The notes beneath the pieces are model-generated. The model was not told the origin of the DNA. It saw only the letters and a list, made by a program, of their open reading frames with translations, and ran no database searches. Below, piece after piece: positions 9,985-20,784 of a DNA stretch of 64,000 nt (position 1 is its first letter; each line of letters begins with the position of its first letter). A program made the translations under genes and the position numbers. Source of the DNA: Pectinophora gossypiella (lineage: Eukaryota > Arthropoda > Insecta > Lepidoptera > Gelechiidae); the NCBI RefSeq assembly GCF_024362695.1, contig NC_065431.1, positions 5,276,624 to 5,340,623 on the forward strand. Reading direction: 5' to 3'.

Positions 9985-10272
9985 CTATCTTGTCGATACT
10001 GTGGCTTCTTTCCTCGCCGCGTCCTGGAGTAACTGGGTGTCTACTTCGTCTGCTGGTAGTTGTACATACCGCACAACAGAGCCTCGTATAAAACAATTCT
10101 TCACTGACAGCATATGTGGATATTTGTCCGGATCTATGACGCTTATATCGGATAACTTAATATTCAAGTACTGGTCCACGGAATGCAATGTCCCGCATAT
10201 ACTGAGATCGTTTTTAAGCTCGACGACCACGTCTTTGCCAACAAGCGACTTGAAAAATGAGTAAAATAACAT
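9985..10272 (-). CDS. LSm2: U6 snRNA-associated Sm-like protein LSm2
   Basis: Complete intronless coding region of 95 codons plus TAG. LSm2 is a subunit of the LSm2-8 ring that binds the U-tail of U6 snRNA in the nucleus and of the LSm1-7 ring in mRNA decapping. The protein begins MLFYSFFKSLVGKDVVVELK, then carries the Sm1 motif region (LSICGTLHSVDQYLNIKLSD) and the Sm2 motif (CFIRGSVVRYVQLP), ending DTQLLQDAARKEATVSTR. Its length equals that of the animal orthologues. The frame continues 26 codons upstream, but the ATG at 10272 is chosen because the family starts at MLFYSFF. A T-rich stretch (10361-10376 on +) lies about 90 bp upstream. The poly(A) signal is at 9894-9889. Confidence 0.96.
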   Translation of the reverse strand: MLFYSFFKSLVGKDVVVELKNDLSICGTLHSVDQYLNIKLSDISVIDPDKYPHMLSVKNCFIRGSVVRYVQLPADEVDTQLLQDAARKEATVSTR

Positions 10273-10359
10273 TATTGCGGTAAATAAACGACTTTTCACG
10301 GAAACGTTTCCTGCCGCTTTTTCGATTGTCAAAAATGTATTAGTTGTCAATGTCAGTCA

Positions 10360-10970
10360 ATTTTTTTTTTTTTGTTTTGGTTTTCCCCGAAGGTTAGTTA
10401 TTGTTCTGAGGTAAGGCCTTTGTTCTGAGGGCCTTTGCCTTGCCAGTTCCCTTTGGAACTATGCCCATACAGCCATGTCTGACGTATTTTTTTCTTGATG
10501 ATTAATGAAATTATGAAAGGTGATGATGATGATGAAACCTAAGCCCCCACCCTCGGAGTAGACTCCTATTCCGAACCACAAACGAATTAACTCAAAAGTC
10601 CGCATAAACTTTTCAGTTATGAAGCGGCTTCCTGGCACGAAGCGAAAATAGGCAGATACACTTTGTTTATTGAATACTCCAATATAATAACACTCGCGAA
10701 TGTCTTCCGACTAACTTAATGCGATCATTAACCACAAAACACCACTTCGTATTAATTATTTAGATTACTCAATGAAGAAAGCAACTGTCCCGTTCCCGTT
10801 TCCCACCAAAAAGCCATGTCAGTCAAAAGTAATAAAAAAAACAAAAACAGAGTTGCCAATTTATTGTAACTTTTTACCTATAGATTTTTACCTGATTACG
10901 AACAAAGTTAAGTATTTTAAGCCGACTTCAAACAAGAAAGAGGTTCTCAATTAGACCCTGGGTGCATAAG
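10360..10970. other. Unassigned intergenic DNA upstream of LSm2
   Basis: Poly-T run, the direct repeat taaggcctttgttctgaggg, a short gatgatgatgatg run, and a cccccaccctcgg..gactcctatt stretch. It resembles old transposon sequence but has no partner elsewhere in the window. No gene seen; the LSm2 promoter probably lies in the first 100 bp. Confidence 0.4.
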
Positions 10971-11035
10971 CCAATTCGCGTTAGAACCTATCTGAATCCT
11001 ATCTAAGTTTGAAAATGACGGCTAGCAGAAAATCT

Positions 11036-11365
11036 TTTTCTATCGTGTGGGTTACGCTCGTGTGGTGAATTACCAACCTCATCAACCCTGGTGTCAGGTT
11101 ATTATTCAGCCGCCAAAGGCTCCTGACATGGCTCATGTAACGATGACTCACTTGTATCAGTAATTCGTAACCGGGGCCAACGTCTTAACGTGCCTTCCGA
11201 AGCACGGATCATATTACTTTCGGATAATCAGGTGATCAGCTTGTAATGTCATAACCAAACTAGGGATCACAAAGTGATTTTTATGATATGAACCACCAGG
11301 ATTCGAAGCCGGAACCTCCGGATCCAACAACAACAACAAGTCCAACGCGCAACCACTGGACCCAC
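11036..11365 (-). mobile_element. SINE A, near full length
   Basis: Reverse copy. The terminal part (cgtgtggtgaattaccaacc..caccaggg-type block) is on the left; the tRNA-like head (complement of gtccagtggttg.. and ggttcgaatcc) is on the right near 11290-11360. Core at about 11175-11215. Confidence 0.8.
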
Positions 11366-11452
11366 AGGCAGTTCAAAAGTTAAAAAAAATGTTGAGATAT
11401 CCCCCGTTTCTTGGCAGTAATGAAGTTAACCAAAGTGGAACCAGATTAGAGC

Positions 11453-11830
11453 TGTAGTAGCCCAATCGGTAGAATGCTTGCCTCTCCCTTTGAGGTCGCA
11501 GATTCGAATCCAGCACAGGCCTAAACCAATAATTTTCGAATTCATGTTTTGATCATAAATGATTATCACATGCTCAGCGGTGAAAGAAATCATCGTGAGG
11601 AAACCCACATTGCCTAGAAATGCATTTCGGAGGTATGTGACCTAACCTGTATTGGTCTGGTTTTCCCTTCGCGGGTTGGAAGTTCAGAGAGGCAGTCCCT
11701 TCTGTAAATACTGGACCTGTCGAATCCATTTCGTCTACTGGGATCCCCTAACCCGATCCCCAGGGGATCCCAATCCGCAGGTTAGGTAAGTGGACCCTGT
11801 GAAGAACGGAATAATGCTAAGGAGATGAAT
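11453..11830 (+). mobile_element. SINE B, full length
   Basis: tRNA-like head gtagcccaatcggtagaatg, B-box-like gattcgaatccagc, middle block gtgctcagcggtgaaag, then gcatttcggaggtatgtgac and the tail aggttaggtaagtggaccctg..ataatgcta. Other full copies are at 24513-24840 and 57965-58300. Confidence 0.85.
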
Positions 11831-11834
11831 GAGC

Positions 11835-12190
11835 TCAACCAAAGTAATATTATTACATTAATGATTCATATCGTTCCTACGTTTTAAACCTTGTTGAGGA
11901 AGCCCAGAAATTATTTCATTTCTTCGGAGCCTTGACATTTCCATATAATCTCTTTTCGTATATAGGGGAAGGGTGATATCTTTTGGTTTGTAATCTTGAA
12001 CAGAGGTCCGTGTTGCTCTATGAATCTTGTAAGTATAATAATTCTTTAATAGATTTTTGTTGATTTTGTTTTCTCTCTCTTTCTTATGTGTTATGTCATT
12101 GTTTATGTGAAATGTGTATATGCAAAGGCTTTATTTTTAACTGTACCCAAATGTATACACAATAAAATCTTTCAGTGTTACTACAAAACA
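11835..12190 (+). other. Unassigned stretch with possible poly(A) signal
   Basis: Not matched elsewhere in the window apart from weak similarity of gccttgacatttccatataa to 12435-12455. It contains cacaataaaatctttcagt near 12160. It could be the 3' end of a transcript or an old retroelement; there is no coding support. Confidence 0.3.
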
Positions 12191-12231
12191 AAGACTAAGA
12201 TAAACTATGTTTAAAATACATATAATCCGTA

Positions 12232-12338
12232 TACGAAAGAAGTCCCGAAGGCCGCGTGGCGCTACTGTCGCAGATTCTGCAGAGAATTATTATGACTTGT
12301 CAAGTTAGTTTCATAAAAATCCGCCGACTTCTTTCGTA
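12232..12338. mobile_element. Short MITE, 107 bp
   Basis: Terminal inverted repeat tacgaaagaagtc / gacttctttcgta. This is the uninterrupted relative of the split element at 7693-8389. Confidence 0.8.
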
Positions 12339-12639
12339 GCGCGAAATACTATTTCAAACCTAGTTTATTTTTAGTTTGTGTTTTGTGGTAACACTGTTTA
12401 TGTTTATCTTTAAGGGTCTGAAGCTCAGAAATCTTGACATTTCCATGTTTAAGTAGATATCTTTCGGTGAAGGTGAACACCAACCAAGCAAAGGTCGCGG
12501 TCAAACCACACGCATTCAGGTAAAAGAAAGTTTTTAATTTAATTCATGGTTACCCTATTGTGTCTTCACGGAACATTTATACATGCTTCACGGTACGTCA
12601 TTTCCGGGGTAGGTAGACTTTAATTTTAAAACATAAGCT

Positions 12640-13240
12640 CACGAATATACCCCGATTGGGGTAGTCAGAGGTACATCCATCGTAAGATGAACTAAGTACA
12701 GTCGTGAGCAATATCATGTACCCACTTTAGAACCCTGTCGCACTATCATATTTGACATTTAGTGAGACTTACGGTGTAATTTGTAAAAAAAGTTAATGTG
12801 ACATGGTTTCAGAGTGTATCATATTAGTACTCGTGATCGTACCAACACCTCACCGATATTTTTGTTACACCAACGTGATTAATAAGTGGCGATTGACATT
12901 ACTACCACTATGGGTTGTGAGGTGGATTACCAACCTCATCAACCCTGGTGTCAAGGTTACTATTGAGCCGCCAAAGGCCCCTGACACGACTCACGACTCA
13001 TGTAACGACTACGTACTTACATCTGTAAATAGTAACCGGGACCAACGTGCCTTCCGAAGCACGGATCGTCTTTGTTGCACCATCCCGCATCCAAGTTGTT
13101 TGTAAATGTTTGTTTCCTTTTGGTGGTCGCCTGGAAGAAATTGCTTTAGAGCAATAAGGCCGCTCAAATTGTACTGTTTTCATTTGTTATGTCTGATTGT
13201 TGAAATTTAATTCTTTGCAATATTTGATTTGATTTGATTG
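12640..13240. repeat. Repeat cluster: family G fragment, MITE M, SINE A piece, LINE tail
   Basis: 12640-12700 matches 35785-35865 (cccgattggggtagtcagag). 12700-12838 is a MITE M copy (cagtcgtgagcaatatc to ctcgtgatcgta). 12895-13070 is the terminal half of SINE A in reverse. 13100-13235 is a LINE 3' tail (ttgctttagagcaataaggc then tttgatttgatttgat). Confidence 0.7.
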
Positions 13241-13304
13241 GTGTCATTTGACAAAAAAGCACACACACACACATTGACACATTGACATTGATAAATACTT
13301 TTTT

Positions 13305-13960
13305 TCACCTTTGATGAGTTTGCTCTTGGCCCCAGACTTGCCCGAAGGCATTGACGAGGCCTAGGACGGAGGTCGCTTTGAAGGTGCCTGTTCACTTGGC
13401 CTTGAAAGCACCCGGGTTATATGCATTCGGAAATACAGAAGACGGCAGAGAATTCCACTCCTTAGCAGTGCGCATAATGAAGGACGATGCGAAGCGCTTT
13501 GTGCGAATAGTTGGGACATCCACCAAATAGGGATGGAACCCGGCCGTACGTCTGGAAGTCCGAAGATAAAAGGGGAAGGTGGAGTAGCTCGGTGGCGCAG
13601 CGGTAAACACGCTCGGTCTGCGATTGTTGAAGTTAAGCAACTTTCGCAAAGGCCGGTCATAGGATGTGTGACCACAAAAAAAAAGTTTTCATCTCGAGCT
13701 CTTCCGTGCTTCGGAAGGCACGTTAAGCCGTTGGTCTCGGTTGCATTAGCAGTCGTTAATAACCGCCAATCAGCACTGGGCCCGCGTGGTGGTTTAAGGC
13801 CCGATCTCTCTATCCTTCCATAGGGAAGGCCCGTGCCCCAGCAGTGAGGACGTTGATGGGCTGGTGATGATGATGATGGTGGAATGAGCTCGTGTAGATC
13901 GCGGGCACACTCCCCGAAGTGCAGTCTGTAGAATACCGACATACTAGCGACTATACCCAT
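13305..13960 (-). mobile_element. LINE C-terminal fragment interrupted by a 5S/tRNA SINE
   Basis: Minus-strand LINE coding end, with FYLRTSRRTAGFHPYLVDVP, RFASSFIMRTAKEWNSLPSS and VFPNAYNPGAF, then NRHL. The same tail is at 56680-56870. A full 5S/tRNA-headed SINE (13583-13880, + strand) splits it; the SINE is flanked by ggtgga on both sides (13577 and 13879 region). The 199-codon open frame across this block on the minus strand is an accident of the SINE antisense. Confidence 0.8.
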
Positions 13961-13984
13961 GATATGAATGAAGAAAAAAAAAAT

Positions 13985-14188
13985 AGGGCTATGAGACTAT
14001 CGATATTTCGACACTGTTGCAAGTGCCATGATCACGGGATGACTGATGAGATTGGAGTGAAGTAGGTAGATCTATAATTTTCTACGGGCAGACATATTTG
14101 TGTACCCTCTTTCTTTGCCGCTTGTTTATGTATCTGATATCGGAATGTTCGGAACCATCTGAACTCGCACCAAACTCACTACGACAGT
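13985..14188. repeat. Fragment of the cataataacggg fold-back family
   Basis: gatatttcgacactgttgca, gatcacgggatgactgatga and cattccgatatcagatacat-type blocks appear here in inverse orientation to 21255-21475. This shows the fold-back family has an internal segment of about 200 bp in longer members. Confidence 0.65.
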
Positions 14189-14199
14189 TTTGTCACCAC

Positions 14200-14842
14200 C
14201 ATCATCATCATCATCATCAGCCGTATGACGCCCAGTGCTGGGCATAGGCCTCCCCCAAGGATCTCCACGACGATCGGTCCTGCGCTGCCCGCATCCAGCG
14301 GCTTCCCGCGACCTTCACCAGATCGTCGGTCCACCTTGTAGCGGGCCTACCCACTGAGCGTCGTCCGACACGTGGTCGCCACTCCAGAACCTTTCCGCCC
14401 CATCGGCCATCGGTTCTCCTCGCTATGTGTCCTGCCCACTGCCACTTCAGCTTTGCAATTCTCCGAGCTATGTCGGTGACTTTAGTTCTCCTGCGGATCT
14501 CCTCATTTCTGATTCGATCGAGCAGGGAAATGCCGAGCATAGCTCTCTCCATTGCCCGCTGAGCGACACCGAGCCTCCTCACGAGACCCATAGTAAGCGG
14601 CCACGTCTCACTGCCGTAGGTCATCACTGGCAACACGCACTGGTCAAATACTTTCGTCTTGAGACACTGAGGTATTTTGGACGAGAAGATATTCCGCAGC
14701 TTCCCGAACGCTGCCCATCCGAGTTGGATCCGACGAGAGATCTCTTTCTCGAAGTTGGACTTACCTAACTGGATTATTTGTCCTAGGTAAATGTACTGGT
14801 CTACAACTTCGAGTGTAGCGTTCCCAACCTGAACTGGAGTGG
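14200..14842 (-). mobile_element. 5'-truncated RTE-type LINE with 11-bp target duplication
   Basis: Open minus-strand frame from 14837 to 14217. It reads YIYLGQIIQLGKSNFEKEI, then CVLPVMTYGSETW, LKWQWAGHIARR, KVLEWRP and RWTDDL, the C-terminal part of RTE/BovB-like RT proteins. The 3' end has the typical short ATG/TGATG repeat (14200-14218). It is bounded by tttgtcaccac at 14189-14199 and 14843-14853. Confidence 0.88.
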
Positions 14843-14879
14843 TTTGTCACCACATTAGGCCGTTTTAAGCTTTTTACAA

Positions 14880-15352
14880 CAGCTAAAACAATGTGTAATT
14901 AGGAGGTGTCTGCAGGAATCAACAGGGTCATTGTCACGTAATACTATTCCAAGGCTACCTTATTCGTCCTAAACAAATAGGGAAATTAGCAAACATATTC
15001 TAATAAATAGGTAATTAATACGCTGAGGTAGCTAGCTATATCATCATCTATAGATTTTTTGAACAGTAAGTAATAGTAATACAAACTTCAATCAAGCAAA
15101 AAATAAAAAGAAAAAAACCGGTCAAGTCGGACCCGCGCACGATGGGTTCCGTACCGTACCATTGACTAGGTAAACCACAGTAATAGGTACGGTCACGAGC
15201 ATTAATTTTCACACGAGCACGAGCACAAGCACTTTAGTACCATGTCACATTAACATTTTTGACAAATTGAACTGTAAGTCTCACTAAATGTCAAATATGT
15301 TAGTGCGACAGAGTCCTAAAGTGGGTACATTATATTGCTCATGACTGGACAT
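14880..15352. repeat. MITE H end and MITE M copy
   Basis: 14895-14935 is a MITE H right end (aattaggaggtgtctgcagg). 15190-15352 is a MITE M copy in reverse (ggtcacgagcattaat to ttgctcatgactg). The intervening 14940-15185 is unassigned AT-rich sequence. Confidence 0.6.
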
Positions 15353-15374
15353 TTCCATATTGCCCACCTGTTGT

Positions 15375-15590
15375 CATTTGATATCGATTTGATAAGGTCG
15401 GCGGTTCTGAAGCTCCGGGTGAGAGCCTTCAGCGTTCCCGATTTGTCCGGCCAAGTAGTTAATGCCATCTGCGGCAAATCTACAATAAGTCATGTCAAGA
15501 AAAAAAAAAGGTTCTGAAGTGTTTGTTGTCGCGAGCTGATTGGCCCCCTCTATGGCTAAAGTACGTGAGTCGTCGGGTTTATGTAACACC
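15375..15590. repeat. SINE-like family E, rearranged copy
   Basis: gggtgagagccttcagcg..ggccaagtagttaatgcc..aatctacaataagtcatg followed by an A-run and then a second, inverted family E piece (cgagctgattggcccc..gagtcgtcggg). Other copies: 16380-16470, 20360-20690, 27965-28245, 30265-30355, 46780-46910 and 57255-57595. Confidence 0.65.
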
Positions 15591-15599
15591 ACAGATTAG

Positions 15600-15905
15600 G
15601 TAATATTTTATAACGATCTGGAGGTCCGGGTTCGATTCCCGATGGGGACATTGTTGAAATCACTTTGTGGGACTGTCCTTTGTTTGGTAAGGACTTCAGG
15701 CTTGAATCACCTGATTTTCCGAAAAAGTAAGACGATTCCGTGCTTCGGAGGGCACGTTAAGCCGTTGGTCCCGGCTGTTAGCCGTTAAAACACCTCCACC
15801 AATCAGAATTGGAGCAGCGTAGTGGAGTATGCTCCATACCCCTCCGGTTGATTGAGGGGAGGCCTGTCAGCAGTGGGACGTATATAGGCTGTTTATGTTA
15901 TGTTA
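15600..15905 (+). mobile_element. SINE D, near full length
   Basis: The head has ggtccgggttcgattcccga (B-box-like). The body has actgtcctttgtttggtaag and the shared core (ccgtgcttcggagggcacgt). The tail has ggagcagcgtagtggag and cagtgggacgtatataggct. Confidence 0.8.
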
Positions 15906-16004
15906 TTATGTAGATTTTCCGCCGATGGCTTGAACTAATGGGAAGCGCTGAGCGCTCTCTAAAAACAAATTCGAACACCCTAAAACTTTCCGTACATAAC
16001 ATAA

Positions 16005-16590
16005 ACATAAACTGCCTATATACGTCCCACTGCTGGGCACAGGCCTCCCCTCAATCAACCGGAGAGGGTATGGAGCATACTCCACCACGCTGCTCCACTG
16101 CGGGTTGGTGGAGGTGTTTTTTACGGCTAATAGCCGGGACCAACGGCTTAACGTGCCCTCCGAAGCACGGAATCATCTTACTTTTTCGGACAATCAGGTG
16201 AAAACTTTCCGTAAAGGACAAAAATATTCCGCATTATTTTAAGCTCCAAATCTTGTTTACATTCCAAAAATAACCAATGCATAAGACGCTTGCCGTATTG
16301 GGAACACCCGAAAACAGGTTATATCGCTGGTAAGTGTTGCGAAGATTAACTTTTTGTTGGTAGGTATAAACTAGCTTTGTGCCCGTGACTCTGATTACTG
16401 CGCTCCCCATTTGTCCGGCCATGTAGTTTATGCCATTTGCGGCACGGAATTATAAGTCACGTGAAAAAAAATTTCTAGATGGTACAGTTTTTTCCGTGAG
16501 CGCTGGTAGCGCAGTTGGTAGAACGCTTGCCTCGCACTTTGAGGTCGCAGGTTCGAATCCAGATCAGGCTTAAACTAATATAAATACTTA
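16005..16590. repeat. SINE D (reverse), SINE E end, SINE B head
   Basis: 16005-16200 is SINE D in reverse, cut after the core. 16380-16470 is the end of family E. 16500-16590 is an isolated SINE B head (gctggtagcgcagttggtag, ggttcgaatccag). 16590-16920 is AT-rich with a ttatttatttattt run. Confidence 0.7.
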
Positions 16591-16919
16591 TATTATTATA
16601 TATATTTATCTTAAGGCTGCAGTGTCCACGAGCCGGCATAAGGGCAAGAAATAATTATTTATTTATTTATTTCAACTTCAATACACTATCATTACAGGTA
16701 GGACCTAATGCGATAGAATAGTAGCTACAAAGAATAATTACACTAACACAAGTAACATAAACTCACTCAGTACATAAAATACATAAGGTAACCCATCGGA
16801 ATTCGCTCAGACTACAAACAAAGATATCAATCCTCTCTGCCACACTGTTAATCGTGTCAATTGCTCTTGTGTATGGTGACTTGTTATGTAAATTGGTCCG
16901 GCCCTTGCGCATCGCGAAC

Positions 16920-17160
16920 AAACGCCCAAAATATGATTGGCCACCTGATACGACACGATTCATTTATAACAAACATTATAGAAGGAAAAATTGAAGGGAA
17001 GAGAGGAAGGGGTAGACCTAGGATAACATTTATGAAACAAATAAAAGAGAAGGTGCAGGTCGTGTCGTATCGGGAGGTGAAGGTTTTGGCGGGAAGAAGA
17101 GAGGAATGGCGGTTACTCCACCGACAAGAGCGCAGCTCTTAAATAGAGAGAGAGAGACAG
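16920..17160 (+). mobile_element. LINE C-terminal fragment and 3' end
   Basis: Frame reading MIGHLIRHDSF..NIIEGKIEGKRGRGRPRITF, then EKVQVVSYREVKVLAGRREEW, a typical LINE polyprotein C-terminus. It is followed by the (GA) tail that also appears at 1485-1558. The same element lies in reverse at 32520-32965. Confidence 0.75.
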
Positions 17161-17324
17161 TCCAAAATCCAGACCCTATTTCAAGAGCATTAATTTTACT
17201 TTTGCTTCTTTCTGTACCGAATGTTTGGAATAGTAAAGTAGAGCAACTTCAGGCATAGAGAAGTCAGCGGGGGTGCTCCCCGAGAGGGGTGAAAATATTC
17301 AAATTCAGAATTCTGCAACCAGAG

Positions 17325-18025
17325 ACCCTGAAGTACAGTTTTCACTAACACAGTTGCCTCGACCATTATAGACGCCGATACAACTCACCTATCACGTTGG
17401 TCTAACAGAAAGCTCGGTGAGGTGCGGGTACTTAGTTCATCTTGCGACGTATCTTGCTATGTTATGTGTTATTTAAGCATGACAGCATCAGTGGTCCAGT
17501 GGTTGAGCGTTAGGCTCACGATCCGGAAGTCCCGGGTTCGAATCCCGGTGGGGAAATATCACAAAAATCACTTTGTGATCCCTAGTTTGGCTAGGACATT
17601 ACATGCTGATCACCTGATTGTCCGAAAGTAAAATAATCCGTGTTTCGGAAGGCACGTTAAGCCGTTGGTTCCGGTTACTACTTACTGATGTAAGTAAGTA
17701 GTCGTTATATGAGCCATGTTATGCATTTGGCGGCTCAATAGTAACCCTGACACCAGGGTTGATGAGGTTGGTACTCCACCTCTCAATCCACACGATAGAA
17801 GAAGAAGAAGCATAAAAAGGTAACAGACAGACAATTATTTTCGCATGTATAGGTAAGTATGGATGAATGTTATGGTCAGAGCAAAAACAATTGGTTTTTC
17901 CGTATGAGAAGACTGAATGCAGTGACGTAGATAGGGTCAAATAACAGGTTAGAATTATAGGTGCCGGCTTGTTTCTCAAACGGGGAGCACCGGTTCGAAG
18001 CCCGGTACCGGACTTGCGCCAGTGG
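17325..18025. repeat. Family G pieces flanking a full SINE A
   Basis: 17325-17455 and 17935-18025 carry family G blocks (cacagttg.ctcgaccattatagac; ggtaccggacttgcgccag). 17487-17812 is a complete SINE A: head gtggtccagtggttgagcgt, B-box-like gggttcgaatcccgg, core at about 17638, tail ending cacacgatagaagaagaag. Confidence 0.75.
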
Positions 18026-18027
18026 TG

Positions 18028-18402
18028 CTAATTCCTGTAAATACCATCTAATTTTATTTTAAGTTATATCTGTCATTTTCTTATCCGCCGAAAAGGAAAG
18101 GGACGGGTAATCGACAAGCATAAAATTTATGGAACACACGTCAATTTTAAGCACAAATCTAAACCAACCGTCTAAAAAATTTACATCCGTCAATAACCCG
18201 ACACAGTTAAGTAGACAGCACGTCAAACGGATTGCATACCAGCGACGTACCTTTTGATTCGCCCGGGTTATTCATTCATCTACTCATTCTTCCTAAAATT
18301 AAGAGCTGTGAATCATCCGTCCCTTTCCTTTTCGACGGATATGAAAATGACGGATATAACTTAAAATAAAATTAGGCGGTGGCTGCAGGAATCGGGGCCA
18401 GT
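18028..18402. mobile_element. MITE family H, full length
   Basis: Terminal inverted repeats of roughly 90 bp. The left starts ggtgctaattcctgtaaata and runs through attttcttatccgccgaaaa. The right is the inverse, ending gcaggaatcggggcca. The central part includes gcccgggttattcatt. It lacks a transposase. Confidence 0.85.
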
Positions 18403-18434
18403 GACTTATTAAGTAATTTTATTTATTTCTTCTT

Positions 18435-19140
18435 TTTTTAATCACTTTGTGAGACTGTCCTTTGTTTGGTAAGGACTTTTCAGACTTGAATCACCTGATT
18501 GTCCGAAAAGTAAAATGATTCCGTGCTTCGGAGGAAGCTGTTGGTTCCGGCTATTAGCCGTAAAAACACCTCCACCAACCCGCATTGGAGCAGCGTGGTG
18601 GAGTATGCTCCATACCTTCCTCCGGTTGGTTGAGGGGAGGCCTGTCCCCAGCAGTGGGACGTATATAGGCTGTTTATGTATGTTATGTATTTACTTATTC
18701 GGAAAACCAACACCTACTTTAAACATTATAGTACTTACTTATTTCTTATTCAAATTCAAAAATATCTTTATTCAGTAGGTAACATAGTTACACTTTGAAT
18801 CGTCAATTTTTAGATAACGAACGTCTCATCCGCCTAAAACTACTGCAGCTTCTCACAACCTGTATAGCCGGGCCGGACTTACATATAATAATATACAAGG
18901 TGTTAAATGGGATTGAGCAGGTCACGTCTGTCTGATGCCTAACGACCTGTGGGCTAAGATCACCACAGAATGGTCTCCGAATAGAGACAGACGCAGGCGT
19001 GGCAGAACGAGGTGGAGATGGCGCGACGATTTGGATGCTTTCCTGGAAGGCTGGCCGGAGGAAGCACTGGAGAGAGTCCTGGAAGAAATGGAGGGAGGCC
19101 TTTGCCCAGCAGTGGGACACTTTAGGCTAGATAAGATAAG
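18435..19140. repeat. SINE D, LINE 3' end and LINE C-terminal fragment
   Basis: 18435-18690 is SINE D (+), missing the head. 18745-18885 is a LINE 3' end in reverse (attcaaaaatatctttattc, gtctcatccgcc). 18905-19140 (+) reads LMPNDLWAKITTEWSP then RGRTRWRWRDDLDAFLEGW, a LINE C-terminus ending at a stop in 19144. The two coding/3' pieces are not collinear. Confidence 0.7.
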
Positions 19141-19624
19141 ATAAGGAATTTTCCATCGTGAAGGATAGAATTGAAAATAATTTTAAAAAACTATAAAGAA
19201 AAACAACAAAATTTTTCGACGGAAATTAGTGATGATGAAAAATTAATGTACTTAAGTACTTAATGCCCGCAGTAGCCGGACATTTATATGCCCATGCATG
19301 ATGACAAAGCCAAAAAAAAGGCTTTTGTAAACTTGTTTGAGAAGGATGAAATGAACTTTACAATAAAATTATTATTTCATGCTTGCTTCGTCTTGCGATT
19401 TTTATTACGTCATTCGTAACTTAACCGTGGTCCCGGATCGACGTGTCTTGATTAATTAGTGATTATTTTTTTGTTTTTCGCTTTGGATATTACTTAAGCT
19501 TTCGGTAAGCTATTTTTAAAACTACTACTTATAAACAAGCTTTTATTTAGCGGAAGAATTCATGTAGGTTTTTTCTTCTTTTTAAATGCTTACGTACTTC
19601 TTATAAATATTATTAAATCTTACT

Positions 19625-20066
19625 TTTTATACATACATAAACTCACGCCCGTAATCCCTAATAGGGTAGGCAGAGCCACAAGTAATCAAAGACAACTTGC
19701 AGCCACTGTTGATAAGATGTCGTAAGCTGAATATGATGAACATTATTTCTAAATTGTTTTAAGTTTACGCGGTTATTATCATAATTAAAACACATAATAA
19801 CGGGTTCTTACCGCGTTTAAAGTAGGGATATGAGACTCCCGATATTTCGACACTGTTGCAAGTGCCATGATCACGGGATGACTGATGAGATTGGAGTGGA
19901 GTAGGTTGATCCATAATTATTATTTATTATTGATTCTACTCCAAAAATAAATAAATTAATCTGATCAGTCATCCCGTGATCATGGCACTTGCAACAGTGT
20001 CGAAATATCGGGAGTCTCATATCCCTGATTTAAACGCGGTAAGAACCCGTTATTATGTGTTTTAAC
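19625..20066. mobile_element. Family F fragment and complete fold-back MITE
   Basis: 19625-19740 is family F (ctcacgcccgtaatccctaa, gccacaagtaatcaaagaca). 19756-20066 is a long hairpin: left arm cataataacgggttcttacc..gatatttcgacactgttgca..gatcacgggatgactgat, right arm its inverse, with a short loop of tattatttattattgatt. Confidence 0.85.
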
Positions 20067-20359
20067 CTTATTTCTTATAAAATATTTTTAAAACTTACTT
20101 ACTTACTTATAAAATGTTTTTAAAACTTACTTCTTTTTAAATATTTTCTGTGATAATAAATAAACAGCACCTTACTTAGGTACATTTTTTATTGAAGTTT
20201 CAATTGTATAGTAAAAACAAAAAACATACTTATGCACAAAAAAGATGCAGGTAGATTGATGTTGTGTGAATTGAAACATACGAATATAATTTATTGCAAA
20301 CAACATTCGCGCTTAGGTGCTGAAAAGTATCGGCGTCTGAAGGACGTAATATGTACGAT

Positions 20360-20690
20360 CCCGACGACCCGATTACTCTAGCCATAGAAGCAGCCAATCA
20401 GCTCGCGACACCAAACACTTCGGGACCCCGATACCGACCCCGCCGGCGTGGTCGTCGATTTCCCTCAATCAGCGCTTATCGCTATCGACCCACTAGTATA
20501 TTTAAATTAAAATATTCAAAAATTTCCCTCTCAGACGATGCCCTGAGCCGAGGTTCGAGCCCAACTGGGCACCCTCAGGCCTGTTGTCTTAAGCGTTGTA
20601 GAAACGGGTGAGAGCTTTCAGCGCTCCCCATTTGAACGGCCATCTGCGGCAAATCTACAATAAGTCACGTCAAAAAAAAGCAAACAACAT
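20360..20690 (+). mobile_element. SINE-like family E, long copy
   Basis: Begins gatcccgacgacccgattac, includes ccgacgtg/cggcgtggtcg and gagccgaggttcgagcccaa (B-box-like), and ends aatctacaataagtcacgtc plus an A-run. It ends about 90 bp before the reductase coding exon. Confidence 0.75.
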
Positions 20691-20784
20691 ACAACAAGTT
20701 TATCCGTGACAATTACGTTGAATAAAATGATTCTGATTTATTTAGAAGCACAGGAACGTAGTAAGCTTTTATGTTTTTACAGAA

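Noticed and set aside
13361..13960. 199-codon minus-strand open frame
   Set aside because: It runs antisense through a 5S/tRNA SINE and continues into LINE sequence; the only coding signal belongs to the LINE C-terminus in another frame.
17487..17560. tRNA gene candidates at SINE heads
   Set aside because: A- and B-box-like motifs are present, but the acceptor stem does not close and the sequence runs on into a repeated SINE body.
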